From Ascaphus truei (Eukaryota > Chordata > Amphibia > Anura > Ascaphidae): a stretch of DNA of 64,000 nucleotides. Under the pieces are notes generated by a model, which saw nothing but the letters and a program-made list of their open reading frames with translations, was not told where the DNA came from and did not search any database. The position numbers and the translations under genes were made by a program. The stretch spans positions 40,513,221 through 40,577,220 of the forward strand of contig CM071568.1 in assembly GCA_036426205.1 (NCBI GenBank), given 5' to 3'. Shown here piece after piece: positions 34,426-44,895 of the stretch. The first letter of the stretch is position 1. The number at the start of each line of letters is the position of its first letter.

Positions 34426-35034
34426 TTGAATTCCCATAATTATCTTTGCGATTCACAAACTTTTTCTCGCCACTTCACATACAAATATATACAACATATA
34501 TTGTTTATGAGGCCATTTGTTAGTCACAAGTTCTTAGGGCCCTTGGCTATATTTTTCTATGACTTTTATGACTTCTATGACTTCTATGACACAATCAAAT
34601 TGCTTTTCCTACATTTCTTTTTTTGACACAAAGCTGATCTAAAGGTATTGAAATATATTCCATAATACTGTCCAGGAATGCATCAATATTATACAATAAT
34701 CAGACATAGCAAATGGGAAGTCAAAATCAAGTACAGTAGATACTGTGCAAAATAATTTTGGTTGAAGTGGAACTCATTACTATAAAAAGGCCTCAGTGTT
34801 GCAGAGATTGAAGTGTATGGAATATGCAGTATAGGTGAAACCATTAATAGTTATTCTCCCCAAGTACCTGTGTTTTTTCCTAACAAATTTGCATATAGTG
34901 TAGGTGTGCTGAATATTATTCTTGATATACTGTACTGTAGCTGAGAAAGATGGGCAGTCACATACTGTAAATATACAGTGCTCACCAATTGAGGATTCAG
35001 TGATTCTGCTCTACGGTTTGATGCATGTATGAAT
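34426..35034. other. unassigned AT-rich sequence
   Basis: Contains five of the TACTGTA/TACAGTA heptamers, including a doubled TACTGTACTGTA at 34928. No gene or transposon end seen. Confidence 0.35.
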
Positions 35035-35420
35035 GTATTTATGTATATCTCTATTTATATAGCCCCATTTATGCACATAGCGCTTCACAGCAGTAATACA
35101 TGTGACATAATAATATAATACTGAATGGGAATAAGCATCAGATATGAAAGTAACATTAAGAAAAGGAGTTCCTGCCCGAAGAGCTTACAATCTAAGTGTT
35201 TTGTAAGAAGAACATAGAGACAGTAGGAGGGTGTTCTGTTAAGTCTGTTAGAGTTTTAGCAGTGAAGCAAAAAAGGAAAGCGCGTATCTTTGCAATGTTA
35301 CGGAGGCATAAACGTGAGGTTTTAGCTACATTGTGAATGTATATCTCTTGGGGGAACAGGTTAATTTTCTGAAAAATACATGTCGGTGTGCATACTCTTG
35401 ATGCCTGCACCTGTGCCTGC
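35035..35420 (-). repeat. LINE 3'-tail repeat (GCGCTTCACAGCAG family)
   Basis: CATAGCGCTTCACAGCAGTA and GAAGAGCTTACAATCTAAG match 48630, 59205 and (inverted) 55925. On the minus strand it ends like an L2/CR1 tail. The interior is deleted compared with 59205-60780. Confidence 0.65.
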
Positions 35421-35832
35421 TAAAAAATTTGACTGATGGACAACTGGTGCCATCTCTATCCAAAAAGGGTAGAATAGGCAGTGTTGACAAGAATGAGATA
35501 TTCTAAACATTGATGTTGGCCTTTGTAAAATAAGTAACCATTATACCATATGATGAAAAGAAGCAACACTGAAAATTCTAAGAGATATAATGTACCACAT
35601 ACATATTTAAAATTTCCGAAACTATGTCTATTGCTCATCTTACATTTGAAAAAGAATTATAAGGTATTTGTCCTGACAGTTTTCAGCAACTAACCAATCA
35701 ATGTTAAATGATTACCAATAGCTGATTCATCTTATAATGAACTCCTTGAAGGTGAACATTTTCTCAAATCCCAATTACAGGTGTAATTAAGAGTTATAGT
35801 TGCCTAAGTTTCAGAGAAGGAGAAATATATAT
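35421..35832. other. unassigned sequence
   Basis: AT-rich; nothing recognised. Confidence 0.35.
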
Positions 35833-36062
35833 ACCACGACTATTAAGGTTATGGTGGGTAAAAAAAAGTGACTAAAACCCTCCACAGTAAGCATAAAGCA
35901 ACTGTAAATATTCCTGTATATTCATTTGCATGTCTTAGACAGGTCTGCAGACCTGTCTAAGACATGCAAATGAATATACAGGAATATTTACAGTTGCTTT
36001 ATGCTTTACTGTGGAGGGTTTTAGTCACTTTTTTTACCCACCATAACCTTAATAGTCGTGGT
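35833..36062. repeat. 230-bp near-perfect palindrome without spacer
   Basis: The centre is CTGCAG at 35945-35950. Arms of 115 bp match except for single-base indels in one A/T run and one T run. The right arm belongs to the 400-bp hammerhead family and its first 47 bases recur at 36352. Confidence 0.95.
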
Positions 36063-36400
36063 GATTACCTACTCTTATCTCATTAGCAAATGTCAGCAAG
36101 CCAACCTCACACTGATGATACCCATCAAGGTTGAAACATGTCTGTGAGTGGGTTAACTGACCTTGCATCTCCCAAGTCCTTGCTTAAAAGCTGTGTTTAA
36201 AGCAGCATGCATTGACTAAGGGTTGCTCATGTAATGTGAGGATGAGATAAAAGGTGGCACTGTGTGCTCATTTGCATGCCATTTCCCAGAATCCCTTGCG
36301 GCAGTGGAAGTGCTGTTTTCTGGGTGATAATGGTGAAAGACAGGGTTGCAGACCTGTCTAAGACATGCAAATGAATATACAGGAATATTTACAGTTGATA
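36063..36400 (+). repeat. copy 2 of the 400-bp hammerhead-bearing family
   Basis: With the right palindrome arm this forms one unit of 404 bp: GACCTGTCTAAGACATGCAA starts at 35948 and again at 36352. It is the only copy here with a complete core. No protein is encoded. The second unit stops at a TA/GA microsatellite. Confidence 0.75.
36112..36142 (+). ncRNA. hammerhead motif with GUC site in the 400-bp family
   Basis: CTGATGA, stem II ACC..GGT, GAAAC, AT, GTC. Stem I pairs CCTCACA upstream with TGTGAG(T)GG downstream. The base pair next to the core in stem II is a T.T mismatch, a weakness. Stem III is two pairs, as in the newt satellite hammerhead, which favours dimers. Confidence 0.6.
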
Positions 36401-36413
36401 TATATATATATAG

Positions 36414-36461
<48 letters not shown>
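36398..36461. repeat. (TA)n then (GA)n microsatellite
   Basis: A TA-rich run leads into 20 GA units. It marks the 3' boundary of the minus-strand PLE and of the 400-bp family copy. Confidence 0.95.
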
Positions 36462-36463
<2 letters not shown>

Positions 36464-36469
36464 CCAGAG

Positions 36470-37373
36470 CCAGTCAGCACACTAATGTAGAGCATGAAGC
36501 AGATGCCTGTCCCATAAAAAAATGCAGCATAGTTACCAGTCCAAGAACCAATAAAAAAGACAGCATACAGCAAGGAGTAATCCAAAAGTGATGTATTAGA
36601 AAACACACTGTTACACGAATGCCAACGTTTCGGTCCCACAGGAAGACCTTCCTCAGGGCCGTGCAACCATCAACTGTGAGTGACCCATATATATACCCCG
36701 ACCACAAGTGCACATAAACCAAATACACCAATCACTAGCACCCAATCAATATCAAAATGCACCTCACCTGGTCATCTCACAGCTCCAACCAATCTCTGCA
36801 AGGAGTTTATGTCTACAACTCCACCAACATAGGGAGTTCAATCCTATAATCAGAACAGTCCGTTCTGACATCATTGCCTGGCATCTAGTGCCGATATTAA
36901 CAGTGCAGTCTCTGTCGCGCATGTGCGAGCAGTAGTGCTGTGAGCCGAGGAGCCAATAGGGCAGACTCCACTGCGAACTGAATATGGACACAGTGAGCGT
37001 CAGTGATTGCCCTGGCAACTTCAGACGCCAGCAGACAGCATTGCGCATGCGCACTAGCACTAATAGGCCACTAGGGACAACACTGCATCATCCAGCATAG
37101 TCAGGCAACGTGATAGTAACCAAATTATTAAGCTGCTAGCATAACTAGAGATCAGAGCAGGAGATATATAGTAGAAAGAAGTAAAATACAGGTGAGGCTA
37201 TATCTTGATACTGGACAGAAAATAAAACACAAAAAACAAAAAAACAACAGGGAAGGTGAAGTTGTGCAAATAAAGTGAAGCTATGGTAAACATTTGGGAT
37301 CACTGATTATCAAGCGGGATGATACAACTAAAAACTAAAAACACACACATGCAAGTCAAGCAATGGGCCTGTA
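36470..37373 (-). mobile_element. PLE 3' noncoding region
   Basis: Follows the GIY-YIG ORF stop on the minus strand and runs about 900 bp to the GA repeat. Contains a hammerhead core at 36624-36656 and a tail with GGTAACTATG and TTATGGGACAGGCATC, shared with 22560-22850. GCGCATGCGC words at about 36918 and 37043 are NRF1-like. Confidence 0.7.
36624..36656 (-). ncRNA. hammerhead motif of the PLE
   Basis: Minus strand: CTGAGGA, stem II GGTC..GACC, GAAACGTT. Stem I pairs GCC with GGC, a different but matching pair from 22573. It lies about 720 bp downstream of a PLE endonuclease ORF, tying the motif to PLEs in this genome. Confidence 0.7.
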
Positions 37374-38150
37374 TCACAAAAAGCACCCCAATTTTAACTC
37401 CTCATTTAGGCCACCGGGTGCCACCGTCCGTAACTCAAAAATGAGTCTGGCCTCTTGCTGTAACAAGGTTTTGCCCCTGTCCCCTCCCCGTGTAGGTACC
37501 GGGACCTGGAGTATAGGCATACACCTAAGTGTGGCTAGAGAATGTCTCTCTTCTTTAAAATGTCTGGCAACAGGAAGACATTTCAGGTTCATGTCACCGG
37601 GCCCACTTGCTAGGGCTTTTCTGATTGTCGTACGATGCATAGCCATTCGTTCTTTGAGCATTCTCACGGTCTTGCCAATGTCCAGGAGTCCGCACAGGCA
37701 TTTGATGTAGTAAATCACAAATTTGGATTCACAATTAAGTGCTTGCTTAATTTTGATGGATCTGCCAGTATGTGGGTGATTGTAGCTCAGTCCTAGCTGC
37801 ATGAACTGGCAGTTTGTGCAGCCATGGCAACGATATGACCCGGGTTTTTTAGCCAACCAGGTTTTGGAGGTAGCATACTTTTCTATAGGGTCTGAACCAG
37901 TAACCATGTCTCCAATACTGGGCCCACCCCGAAAGCAGAACAATGGAGGTTCTTTGGCACACATACCCACTCTCTCAACGTTCTCCAGGATGCGCCAGTT
38001 GTTGCGGATACTTCGCTTGATCCCATTTGAAGCTGTGCTGAAGGTGCTGACAATGTTCAATCTGTTCGTAACCTGCCCAAGGGGTACTGATGTCAATAAA
38101 ACACTCCTGTCAATTTGTGTAACCTTCTGTAACGCATAACGGATATCTTT
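37374..38150 (-). pseudogene. Penelope-like element, GIY-YIG endonuclease end
   Basis: An open frame of about 255 relevant codons. A Cys pair motif RCHGCTNCQFM lies before the endonuclease, as usual in PLEs. The GIY-YIG domain reads VIYYIKCLCGLLDIGKT, then LKERMAMHR (catalytic Arg region) and LLQQEARLIFELRT (catalytic Glu). The usual YVG is DIG here. It ends GGLNEELKLGCFL, the typical PLE C-terminus. The upstream RT is absent: coding similarity stops at a TA repeat at about 38152. The first 30-40 residues of the open frame belong to the neighbouring hAT-like element. PLE proteins combine an RT and this nuclease for target-primed insertion. Confidence 0.88.
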
Positions 38151-38402
38151 ATATATATATACACATACAGTGCTTGACAAATCCGGTCGCCTGGTCGCCA
38201 TGGGTGACCGGATTTTGCCCACTGGTGATCCGTAACCCAAGCAGCACACGCGGTTCTCCTACAATTCCCCTGCTCTGCTGGAAAAACAAAAAATACCCCT
38301 AACTGATTTGTCTGCCGCGCTGTCAGGACTTTTTTTTTCAATCTGACTCTAACTTGAGCAGTGAAGCATGTCTTAACTTTTCAAACCTGCACATAGCAGG
38401 TA

Positions 38403-38935
38403 AGCAATGTTCCATGCCCTCCCTTGCCCTCCATGTTGTCTCCCAAGCCTCACCCCTGGTCTCCCATACCTTACCCCTGCTCTCCCCTGCCCCCTCCCAT
38501 GCCTTAACCATACCACCATTGTCTACCCTGGCTCTCCCCCTGTCCCCCTCCTCCTGGTCTCTGCTTGCCCCTCGCCCCCCCCCCCGCTGGATCTCTCCCC
38601 TGGTCCCCATCTGGTCTCCTCTGGCTCCCCTGGTCTCTCCTCCCCCCCCCCCTGGTCTACCCTGGCTCTCCTCTGGTCCCCCCTGCCTCCCATTGCACCT
38701 CCCTATTACCCCCTCCCCCTCCCCGGGTCTCCCTTAGCCCCCCCATGTCTTCCCTGGCTCCCCTGGTCTGCCCTGATCCCCCTGGACCTCCCCATGTCTC
38801 TCCTGGACACCCCTGGTTTCTTCTGGTGCATCCAGGTCTCCCCTGGCCCCCTCCTGACCCCCTGGATCTCCCCTGCCCCCCTGGTCTGCTCTGGCTCTCC
38901 CCTAGTCCCCCCATGGCTCTCCCCTGGCCCCCTAG
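38403..38935. repeat. CCCCTGGTCTCC-type degenerate minisatellite
   Basis: Irregular units of TCTCCCCTGGTCCCC type. Pro/Leu/Ser-rich ORFs up to 200 codons in several frames are artefacts. Confidence 0.9.
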
Positions 38936-39037
38936 AAAATTGTGAAGCGGGGGCATCCAGACACTGGTTAAGGGATTCAGTCATTCATATCTGGCTTTTT
39001 TTTTTCTAGATAGATGGAGATCATCCCACAATTTTTC

Positions 39038-39042
39038 TCCTA

Positions 39043-39073
<31 letters not shown>

Positions 39074-39243
39074 CACACCACACCACCACACAACACACAC
39101 AACACATCCCACATCACACACACAACACACACACATCACCACACACTCCGCACACCCAGCACAACCCACACACACACTCACACACACACACTCACACACA
39201 CACACACTCACACTCACACTCACACACACACACACACACACAT
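39038..39243. repeat. CA-rich simple repeat
   Basis: Imperfect (CA)n with CT and CC interruptions. Confidence 0.95.
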
Positions 39244-39462
39244 GTAACTATGTAACAAGGACTAATTTTAGTAAAGTATAAATGTAATACAATAAATAAA
39301 CTGTTACGTCAAAAACTAATGTTGTTATTAGTTCTTACTAGGAATTTATTTGATTTCTTTTTTAAAAGGCGGGGCTAGGGGCATGGCTAGGTGGAGAGTA
39401 GATTTTTTGGTACGGCGAGCAGATTTTTGGGTGATTTTTCAAGCACTGTGTGTGTGTGTGTA

Positions 39463-39465
39463 GAT

Positions 39466-39527
<62 letters not shown>

Positions 39528-39567
39528 CATAGATAGATACATAGATAGATACATAGATAGATAGATA
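39463..39567. repeat. (GATA)n microsatellite
   Basis: About 25 units with three CATA variants. Confidence 0.97.
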
Positions 39568-40336
39568 CTCTTAAGTGTTTCCCCAGGATTCAGAGAAAAA
39601 TGTAGGGGCTGCTGATTAGCAAATAATCATCAGACCTATTCCCCTGAAATTGTCTCTTTATTTCTTGACTAACTAAAACTAACTTTTCTTTTAAAGTGTT
39701 TGGGTGGAGAAACACCAAAGAAAATAGCAAAGCTGAGAAAAAATGCCAGAAAAAGTTTTAAAGGGCTTGTACTGTATCTTCTACTATTTTTTCTCTTCAG
39801 TGCCAAATATGTCAGGTGTATATTGATAATATATACTACACCTGTCGTGATCGATATTTAAATATGAATTCAATCCTTTAATAACAATAGTGTTCATGAA
39901 TGCATACATCCAGTATGCTTCATGTTAGCTACTGTTTTTTACCTAAAAAATGTAATACTCCTAATTAACTACCCATTGAACTCTCCAAAGGTTAGTAAGG
40001 GAACTGCTATAGCATACAATGGGTTAACCCACAGCTCTCCCCATGGGGACTGAATTTCTCTCCTTTGGGGCACCTATCCAGACAAGTACTCAAACACAAC
40101 TAACAGCCCCCCTCTACAAGAATGCATTAAAGCTGTATTATACAGTAGCTCAAACTTCATAATAGGACTACAGTACAAATCATTGGGGTAGTACTATGAT
40201 AACATACAAACAAACATAGCAATGCCGTACAAGGCTTTAGGACATGCAATGGGTTAATATTAGAATGGTTTCATATGTTGGGATTTTCTTTGAGCTACAG
40301 TAGTCCAGGGATTACTATTTGGATTAATACAGTATA
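39568..40336. other. unassigned sequence
   Basis: No gene or repeat recognised; five of the TACTGTA/TACAGTA heptamers occur between 39770 and 40334. Confidence 0.35.
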
Positions 40337-40449
40337 TGGCTCAGTGAGTAAAGACACTGACTGGCACTGAATTTGCAGCAAGGGAACCTGGTTCAATTCC
40401 CGGAGTCAGCTCCTGGTGACCTTGGGCAAGTCACTTTATCTCCCTGTGC
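40337..40449 (+). mobile_element. CORE-SINE head, 3' truncated
   Basis: TGGCTCAGTGAG (A box) and GGTTCAATTCCCGG at 40390-40403 (a good pol III B box), then TGACCTTGGGCAAGTCACTT. It stops at TCCCTGTGC where the 400-bp family begins. Confidence 0.8.
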
Positions 40450-40600
40450 ACTGTGTGCTCATTTGCATGTCATTTCCCATAATCCCTTGCTGCAGTGGAA
40501 GTGCTGTGTGCTGGGTGATAATGGTGAAAGGTGGGGTTGCAGACCTGCCTAAGACATGCAAATGAGCATACAGTATATTTACATTTGAGATATATAGATG
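40446..40600 (+). repeat. copy 3 of the 400-bp hammerhead-bearing family, partial
   Basis: Matches the 3' third of the unit, from TGTGCTCATTTGCATGTCAT to GACCTGCCTAAGACATGCAA. It ends near a TA repeat (40609-40634). Confidence 0.75.
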
Positions 40601-40634
40601 TTTATGTTTATATATATATATATATATATATATA

Positions 40635-40915
40635 TCACTTGTGAGCACATTCGCATGTCTTAGGTCTGCAACCCTGCTTTTCACCATTATCACCTAGCAT
40701 ACGGTGCTTCTACTGCAGTAAGGAATTCTGAGAAATTACATGCAAATGAGCACATTGTGTCAAATTTTGCCTGAAACCCATTTTTACATGGAACCCTTAG
40801 AAGCTTAACACAGCTTTTAAGCACAGCATGGAATCAGATGCAAGACCAAAGAAAACACTCACGGTGGAGGTTTCTTGTTGCCTTTTTCACCCACCATAAC
40901 TTAAAATGTGATGAT
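40635..40915 (-). repeat. copy 4 of the 400-bp family, inverted to copy 3
   Basis: Reverse complement of the unit, from the GACCTG..GCAAATG end back to the ACCCACCATAACTT start. Copies 3 and 4 face each other across a TA repeat. The hammerhead region is deleted or changed. Confidence 0.75.
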
Positions 40916-40939
40916 ACACACACACACACACACACACAC
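40916..40939. repeat. (CA)n microsatellite
   Basis: About 12 units between copy 4 and a PLE foldback. Confidence 0.95.
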
Positions 40940-40976
40940 TACCTTTTTTATTTTGACTAACAATTTATGTCATATG

Positions 40977-41001
40977 ACAAGCTTTCGAGAGTCCTCCTCA
41001 G
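40977..41001 (-). ncRNA. hammerhead-like motif, left arm
   Basis: Minus strand CTGAGGA then GGACTCTC then GAAAGCTTGTC. Stem II is shortened by a deletion, so it is probably inactive. Confidence 0.4.
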
Positions 41002-41091
41002 GTCATCAATACTGGTTTACAAGGGAATCTGTGGCTGAAACAGAGGTTTGGAAAGCAGCCATGGATTCCTTTGTTAATCAGTATTGCTGAC

Positions 41092-41125
41092 CTGAGGAAG
41101 AGAGGAGAACTCTCGAAAGCTTGTC
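41092..41125 (+). ncRNA. hammerhead motif, right arm
   Basis: CTGAGGA, stem II AGAG..CTCT, GAAAGCTT. Stem I pairs GAC with GTC. Stem III is the palindrome AAGCTT in place of AACGTT. Confidence 0.6.
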
Positions 41126-41269
41126 CTACAGTATGACAAATTGTTAGTCGAAATAAAAAAAGTATCACCTAATACTGAAGAACTCATTTATTCTACTCTA
41201 TCGCAACTGGACTAACACGCTATTTTCGTTTTATAATCAGCAGACAGGACTCAGGTAAGTCAAGTAAAT

Positions 41270-41710
41270 AGACCGGACGACTGGATTTTGCCTGCTAGCG
41301 ATCTGTCACAGCCACCCAAGAAGCGCACACGGTTCTCTTACAATTCCACTGCTCGCCAAAAAAAAATAATCCCCGTGTCTGATTGGGCTGACGCATGTTG
41401 GCACGCTACCAGGACTTTTTTTTGGCGCACAGCCAGGCTCTATATGAGCTCAAGCAGTGAAGCCCACCCTTCCTTTTGGATCCTTCATTGAGCAAGTTAG
41501 TAGTGCTTCATTGCCTCCCATGGTCTCCCATGCCCCCCCTTGCTTCCAATGCCCCCCACCTCTGATATACCCCCTTGCCTCTGATGGCCCCCTTGCCTCC
41601 GATGGCCCCCCTTGCCTTTGATGGCTCCCCCTTGCCTCAGATGTCCCCCCTACATCCCATGCCCCCCCTTACCTCCCATGTCCCCCCATTACCTCTAATT
41701 AGATGTGATT
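41270..41710. mobile_element. second copy of the hAT-like family, truncated
   Basis: ACCGGACGACTGGATTTTGCC and ACGGTTCTCTTACAATTCC parallel 38190-38270. It leads into CCCCCCTTGCCTCC-type repeats as in the first copy. Ends are not seen. Confidence 0.6.
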
Positions 41711-41931
41711 TGAAAATGACATACATACGTAAAGTTTAACCAATGACAAATTTAGTCGATATACCTTATCCTATATCCTACTTACAATATATTGATCCAG
41801 AGGAAGGCAAACCAAATACCCCTGACACACATTATGCAATGTCATTTCTTTAGGAGAAAAATTAATTCCTTCCGCACTCCAAGAATTGGCATATCAGAAT
41901 GTCACATGGCATATTAGAAAAAGATCGTACA

Positions 41932-41974
41932 TTGCTTAGGAGTGCAGGAATTTTGTGTGTGTGTGTGTGTGTGC

Positions 41975-42017
<43 letters not shown>

Positions 42018-42045
42018 GAAAACCTGCACTCCTAAGCAAAGGTTT
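41932..42045. repeat. (GT)n(AT)n(AC)n palindrome with unique inverted flanks
   Basis: The microsatellite itself is symmetrical. TTGCTTAGGAGTGCAGG on the left and CCTGCACTCCTAAGCAA on the right extend the inversion into unique sequence. Confidence 0.85.
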
Positions 42046-42217
42046 CAGTGTGGTACAGAAGAAAAATAATAGGAATAACTAAACAGGAATCCAGGAACAC
42101 TTGTGTTGATGGAAAAATGCATATTTTATTTGCAGGTAAGATCGATGTTTTTAGCCCCCGTTGAGACTTTTTCTTAATCTTGATAAAGGTTCTCAACAGG
42201 GACCAAAACGTATTTTG
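42046..42217 (+). mobile_element. PLE-like tail relic
   Basis: TTGATAAAGGTTCTCAACAG then GGACCAAAACG at about 42180-42210 is a decayed hammerhead region. It ends at an AT repeat, like other PLE tails here. Confidence 0.45.
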
Positions 42218-42475
42218 TTTTATATATATATATATATATAGTATAATATATATATATATATATATAGCCATGTTTGAGTGCTTTTTAGTGAAAACATGCA
42301 TTACCTCTGTATCTTTTTTTCTTTCCCCACTTCCTCTCTCTCTCTTCTCCATCTTCAGACTCTACTTCCCCCTTCTTTTCCCTCTTCCCCTCCATCTCTC
42401 CCCCCTACTCTCCTTCTCTCTCCCCCCCCTCATATCTCCCTCCCCTTCCCCTCTCCCACTATTCCCCCCATCATT
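42218..42475. repeat. AT microsatellite followed by C/T-rich tract
   Basis: (TA)n at 42218-42266 and CTCTCTCCCCC-type DNA at 42320-42475. ORFs here are low complexity. Confidence 0.85.
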
Positions 42476-44895
42476 ACTTATTATAGTTATTTGTGCTATA
42501 ATCAAGCAATCACAGGCCAAGGGCAACAGAATGTCCTTGATGGGAACTCCATGGTGCCAGCCAGACCTCAAAACATACTGTAGCTATGCAGGAGACGATA
42601 GTCATTAAGAGCCACAGTAAATGTCAGTGACCGTAAAGAAATCAATTAGAAAGATTTTGTTAGTTAGAAACTAAGTAGCTATACAAGTAGTATGACAGAC
42701 TGAATGTAATATTAAGTGGGATATTACATTTTGTTGACAGTTCTCAATAAAAAACCACCAGGCAAGTCCTAATTAGTTTGAGACAGATTTAAATAACCTT
42801 AACACTCTCTATTTAACCGTGTCCGTTCAAAAACAAAAGTTGCTCTTTGGAAATTTACGAGGATAGTGTCAGCACTATCACAGTATTATGAATAATCCTC
42901 TGAAAGCATACCAAATAAGATCTATGGCATCCTCTCTTTCAATAATGGATTATTTATTTGAGACCGTAGAATCACTCATACAAGTACATTGTTCAAATAA
43001 TGAATTTCATGAAATCCATAAACTCCAGTTCCATGTAACCAGACATGTTACGTTTTGTTTTACTTAACTTTACTTCCCCTTTTCCCCATTGCAGTAATTC
43101 ATTGTGAAACAATACAGTTGGTTTTGGAGATATATTTACCCTTTGGGTGCCCTATAGACATCGTTACTATGGGATGGGGTCTGTCACTCCAGAGGCCCCA
43201 TGCTGTAGTGTCTTAATCTTCCTGCTCATTTTTGTAGGACAGATTGTTCCATCATCGGTGATGAAACGGACACATGATCGCAAGTGTGGCAGGCTTTGTA
43301 TTTTTGCCAGATAGATTTTTCTGCCTTAGCTTGAAAATAAATGAACGTCTTCATTTTTTTGTATAAAACAATTATTACATAAAAAATATTAAATATCCGT
43401 TGATATTGGGGCAGTATCTTGTCTATTTCAGTCCATGAGAACACTGATAAAAGAACATTAACCAGTATAAATGATTTTAGCCATAACTTTTACAGCCAAC
43501 ATATTGCAAGAATTGACTTGCTGCTGTTGGCTATTTTCCATATATCTTATGGCTCTATTGGGGCTTTAAATCATCATTATAAACCTGAACATAGCCATGA
43601 ACGATATTCTGAATTGCTGTCTCCTATGAGGGTAAAGTAATGTGTACTGGACTTTGGAAAATAGCCAACGTTATAATATATTTATGAATTGAAAATATAT
43701 ATATACGTTTTGATTATCCAGTCTTAAAGCCTCAGTATAAAAGGGTTTTACTTTCTGCATATGTCCTTTAATTTACAAATCAAGACTTTAGATTTTCAAG
43801 ATTTGTCATGCCGATTTCATGTTCTTGTGGAAGCTATTGATTACTTTCTATTTCTGCTGCTCTCTCTCAAGTGTATTCTTTCTGTTAAATTAAAGGTATA
43901 TGAACATACTATTGCTGTTAGCTAATTAGACTAAGTGATCGTTATTTATATTTTTGTAATATTGAAATTCAAGGTCAAATGAGTGACTTGTTCCATTCCT
44001 TAGGGAAAAAAAATATTTTCCATTTTATTTCAGAAATTCAAGATTTACAATTTACACTTGGGGCTGAAAAACTCGACCACATTAGTTCAAGGCTTGTACA
44101 GTATACTGTATGTGTACTACTATCCAAACTACACTCGGAAAGTCCATAACGACATTGGTTAGCATATACATTTAGGATACTGCTACTCTCTAACCCAAAA
44201 CAAGCTTTTGAAATGACTGATGTCCAAGCACATCTTTGAAAACCATAAAAAAAACATTTATACTATAAAAAAAAATTGCATCTAGGCTTCTGAATATAAG
44301 TTTCAACTGGCCAATGAAAACTTTAACATCAAGGAATTTTGGAATGACCATAGTGGAATAGTATTCCAAAAGATAAAGAGCAGATAGATTTCAGTTTTGC
44401 TGTTTGCCAAGTAGATAGTAAAGATAACTCTCCTCTGATAATAATATCTTTGTTGAATTCTGTACCCGTAGAAATCTGTTACAATGACAGTTCGGTTACA
44501 TTACAGTTACATTTTGAATGTTTCTATTTCTGTGTCTCTATTTCTAGGAGGTAGTTGTGAGAAATCATTGACTCGCAGTCAGTACCATGGAGAGTTCCTG
44601 TGGCAACAAGGGAAGATATCTGTAGGGGTTGCAGATCTCACTACCACAGTGGTCTGTTGCTTATGTTTGTACTGATTAGTGATTAAGTACTGAACTAGCA
44701 GTTTCAGGTGTAAAACAAAATCAGCATGGTTGGCACAGTACAATTTTTGCAGTATGCTGTGTCTATTGTAGATGTTAAGGAAAATGTATTTATATGTATT
44801 AATTTCCTTAAATCAGCTGTCGCAATGCTCTGGAAAAAAACAGACCCAGTATCAAAACAGTCAATAATTAAAAGTGTAATCATAATTTAGAAATA
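42476..44895. other. unassigned AT-rich sequence
   Basis: 2.4 kb with no recognisable gene or transposon. Short ORFs (up to about 70 codons) have no motif. It is probably unique intergenic or intronic DNA. Confidence 0.4.

Larger units (their letters stand above)
38168..39448. mobile_element. hAT-like nonautonomous element with pyrimidine-rich interior
   Basis: Starts CAGTGCTTGACAAATC and ends GATTTTTCAAGCACTG, imperfect inverted ends of about 16 bp. The interior has a C/T-rich minisatellite (38403-38935) and CA-rich DNA (39038-39243). No transposase. The insertion site is in simple repeats, so an 8-bp duplication cannot be confirmed. A related truncated copy is at 41270. Confidence 0.6.
40942..41170. 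mobile_element. PLE-like foldback with a hammerhead in each arm
   Basis: ACTAACAATTT and TTTTTATTTTGACTAAC on the left are mirrored at 41137-41165. Both arms read GACAAGCTTTCGAGAG or its complement. The right arm has a TACAGTA where the left arm has TA. The middle is about 75 bp. Confidence 0.7.

Noticed and set aside
38407..39009. 200-codon Pro/Leu/Ser-rich open frame
   Set aside because: It comes from a C/T-rich minisatellite; overlapping frames on both strands are also open and no motif is present.
38168..39448. 8-bp hAT target duplication
   Set aside because: Both flanks are CA/TG simple repeats, so apparent matches mean little.
40390..40403. tRNA gene
   Set aside because: B-box and A-box words belong to a SINE head; no cloverleaf can be drawn.
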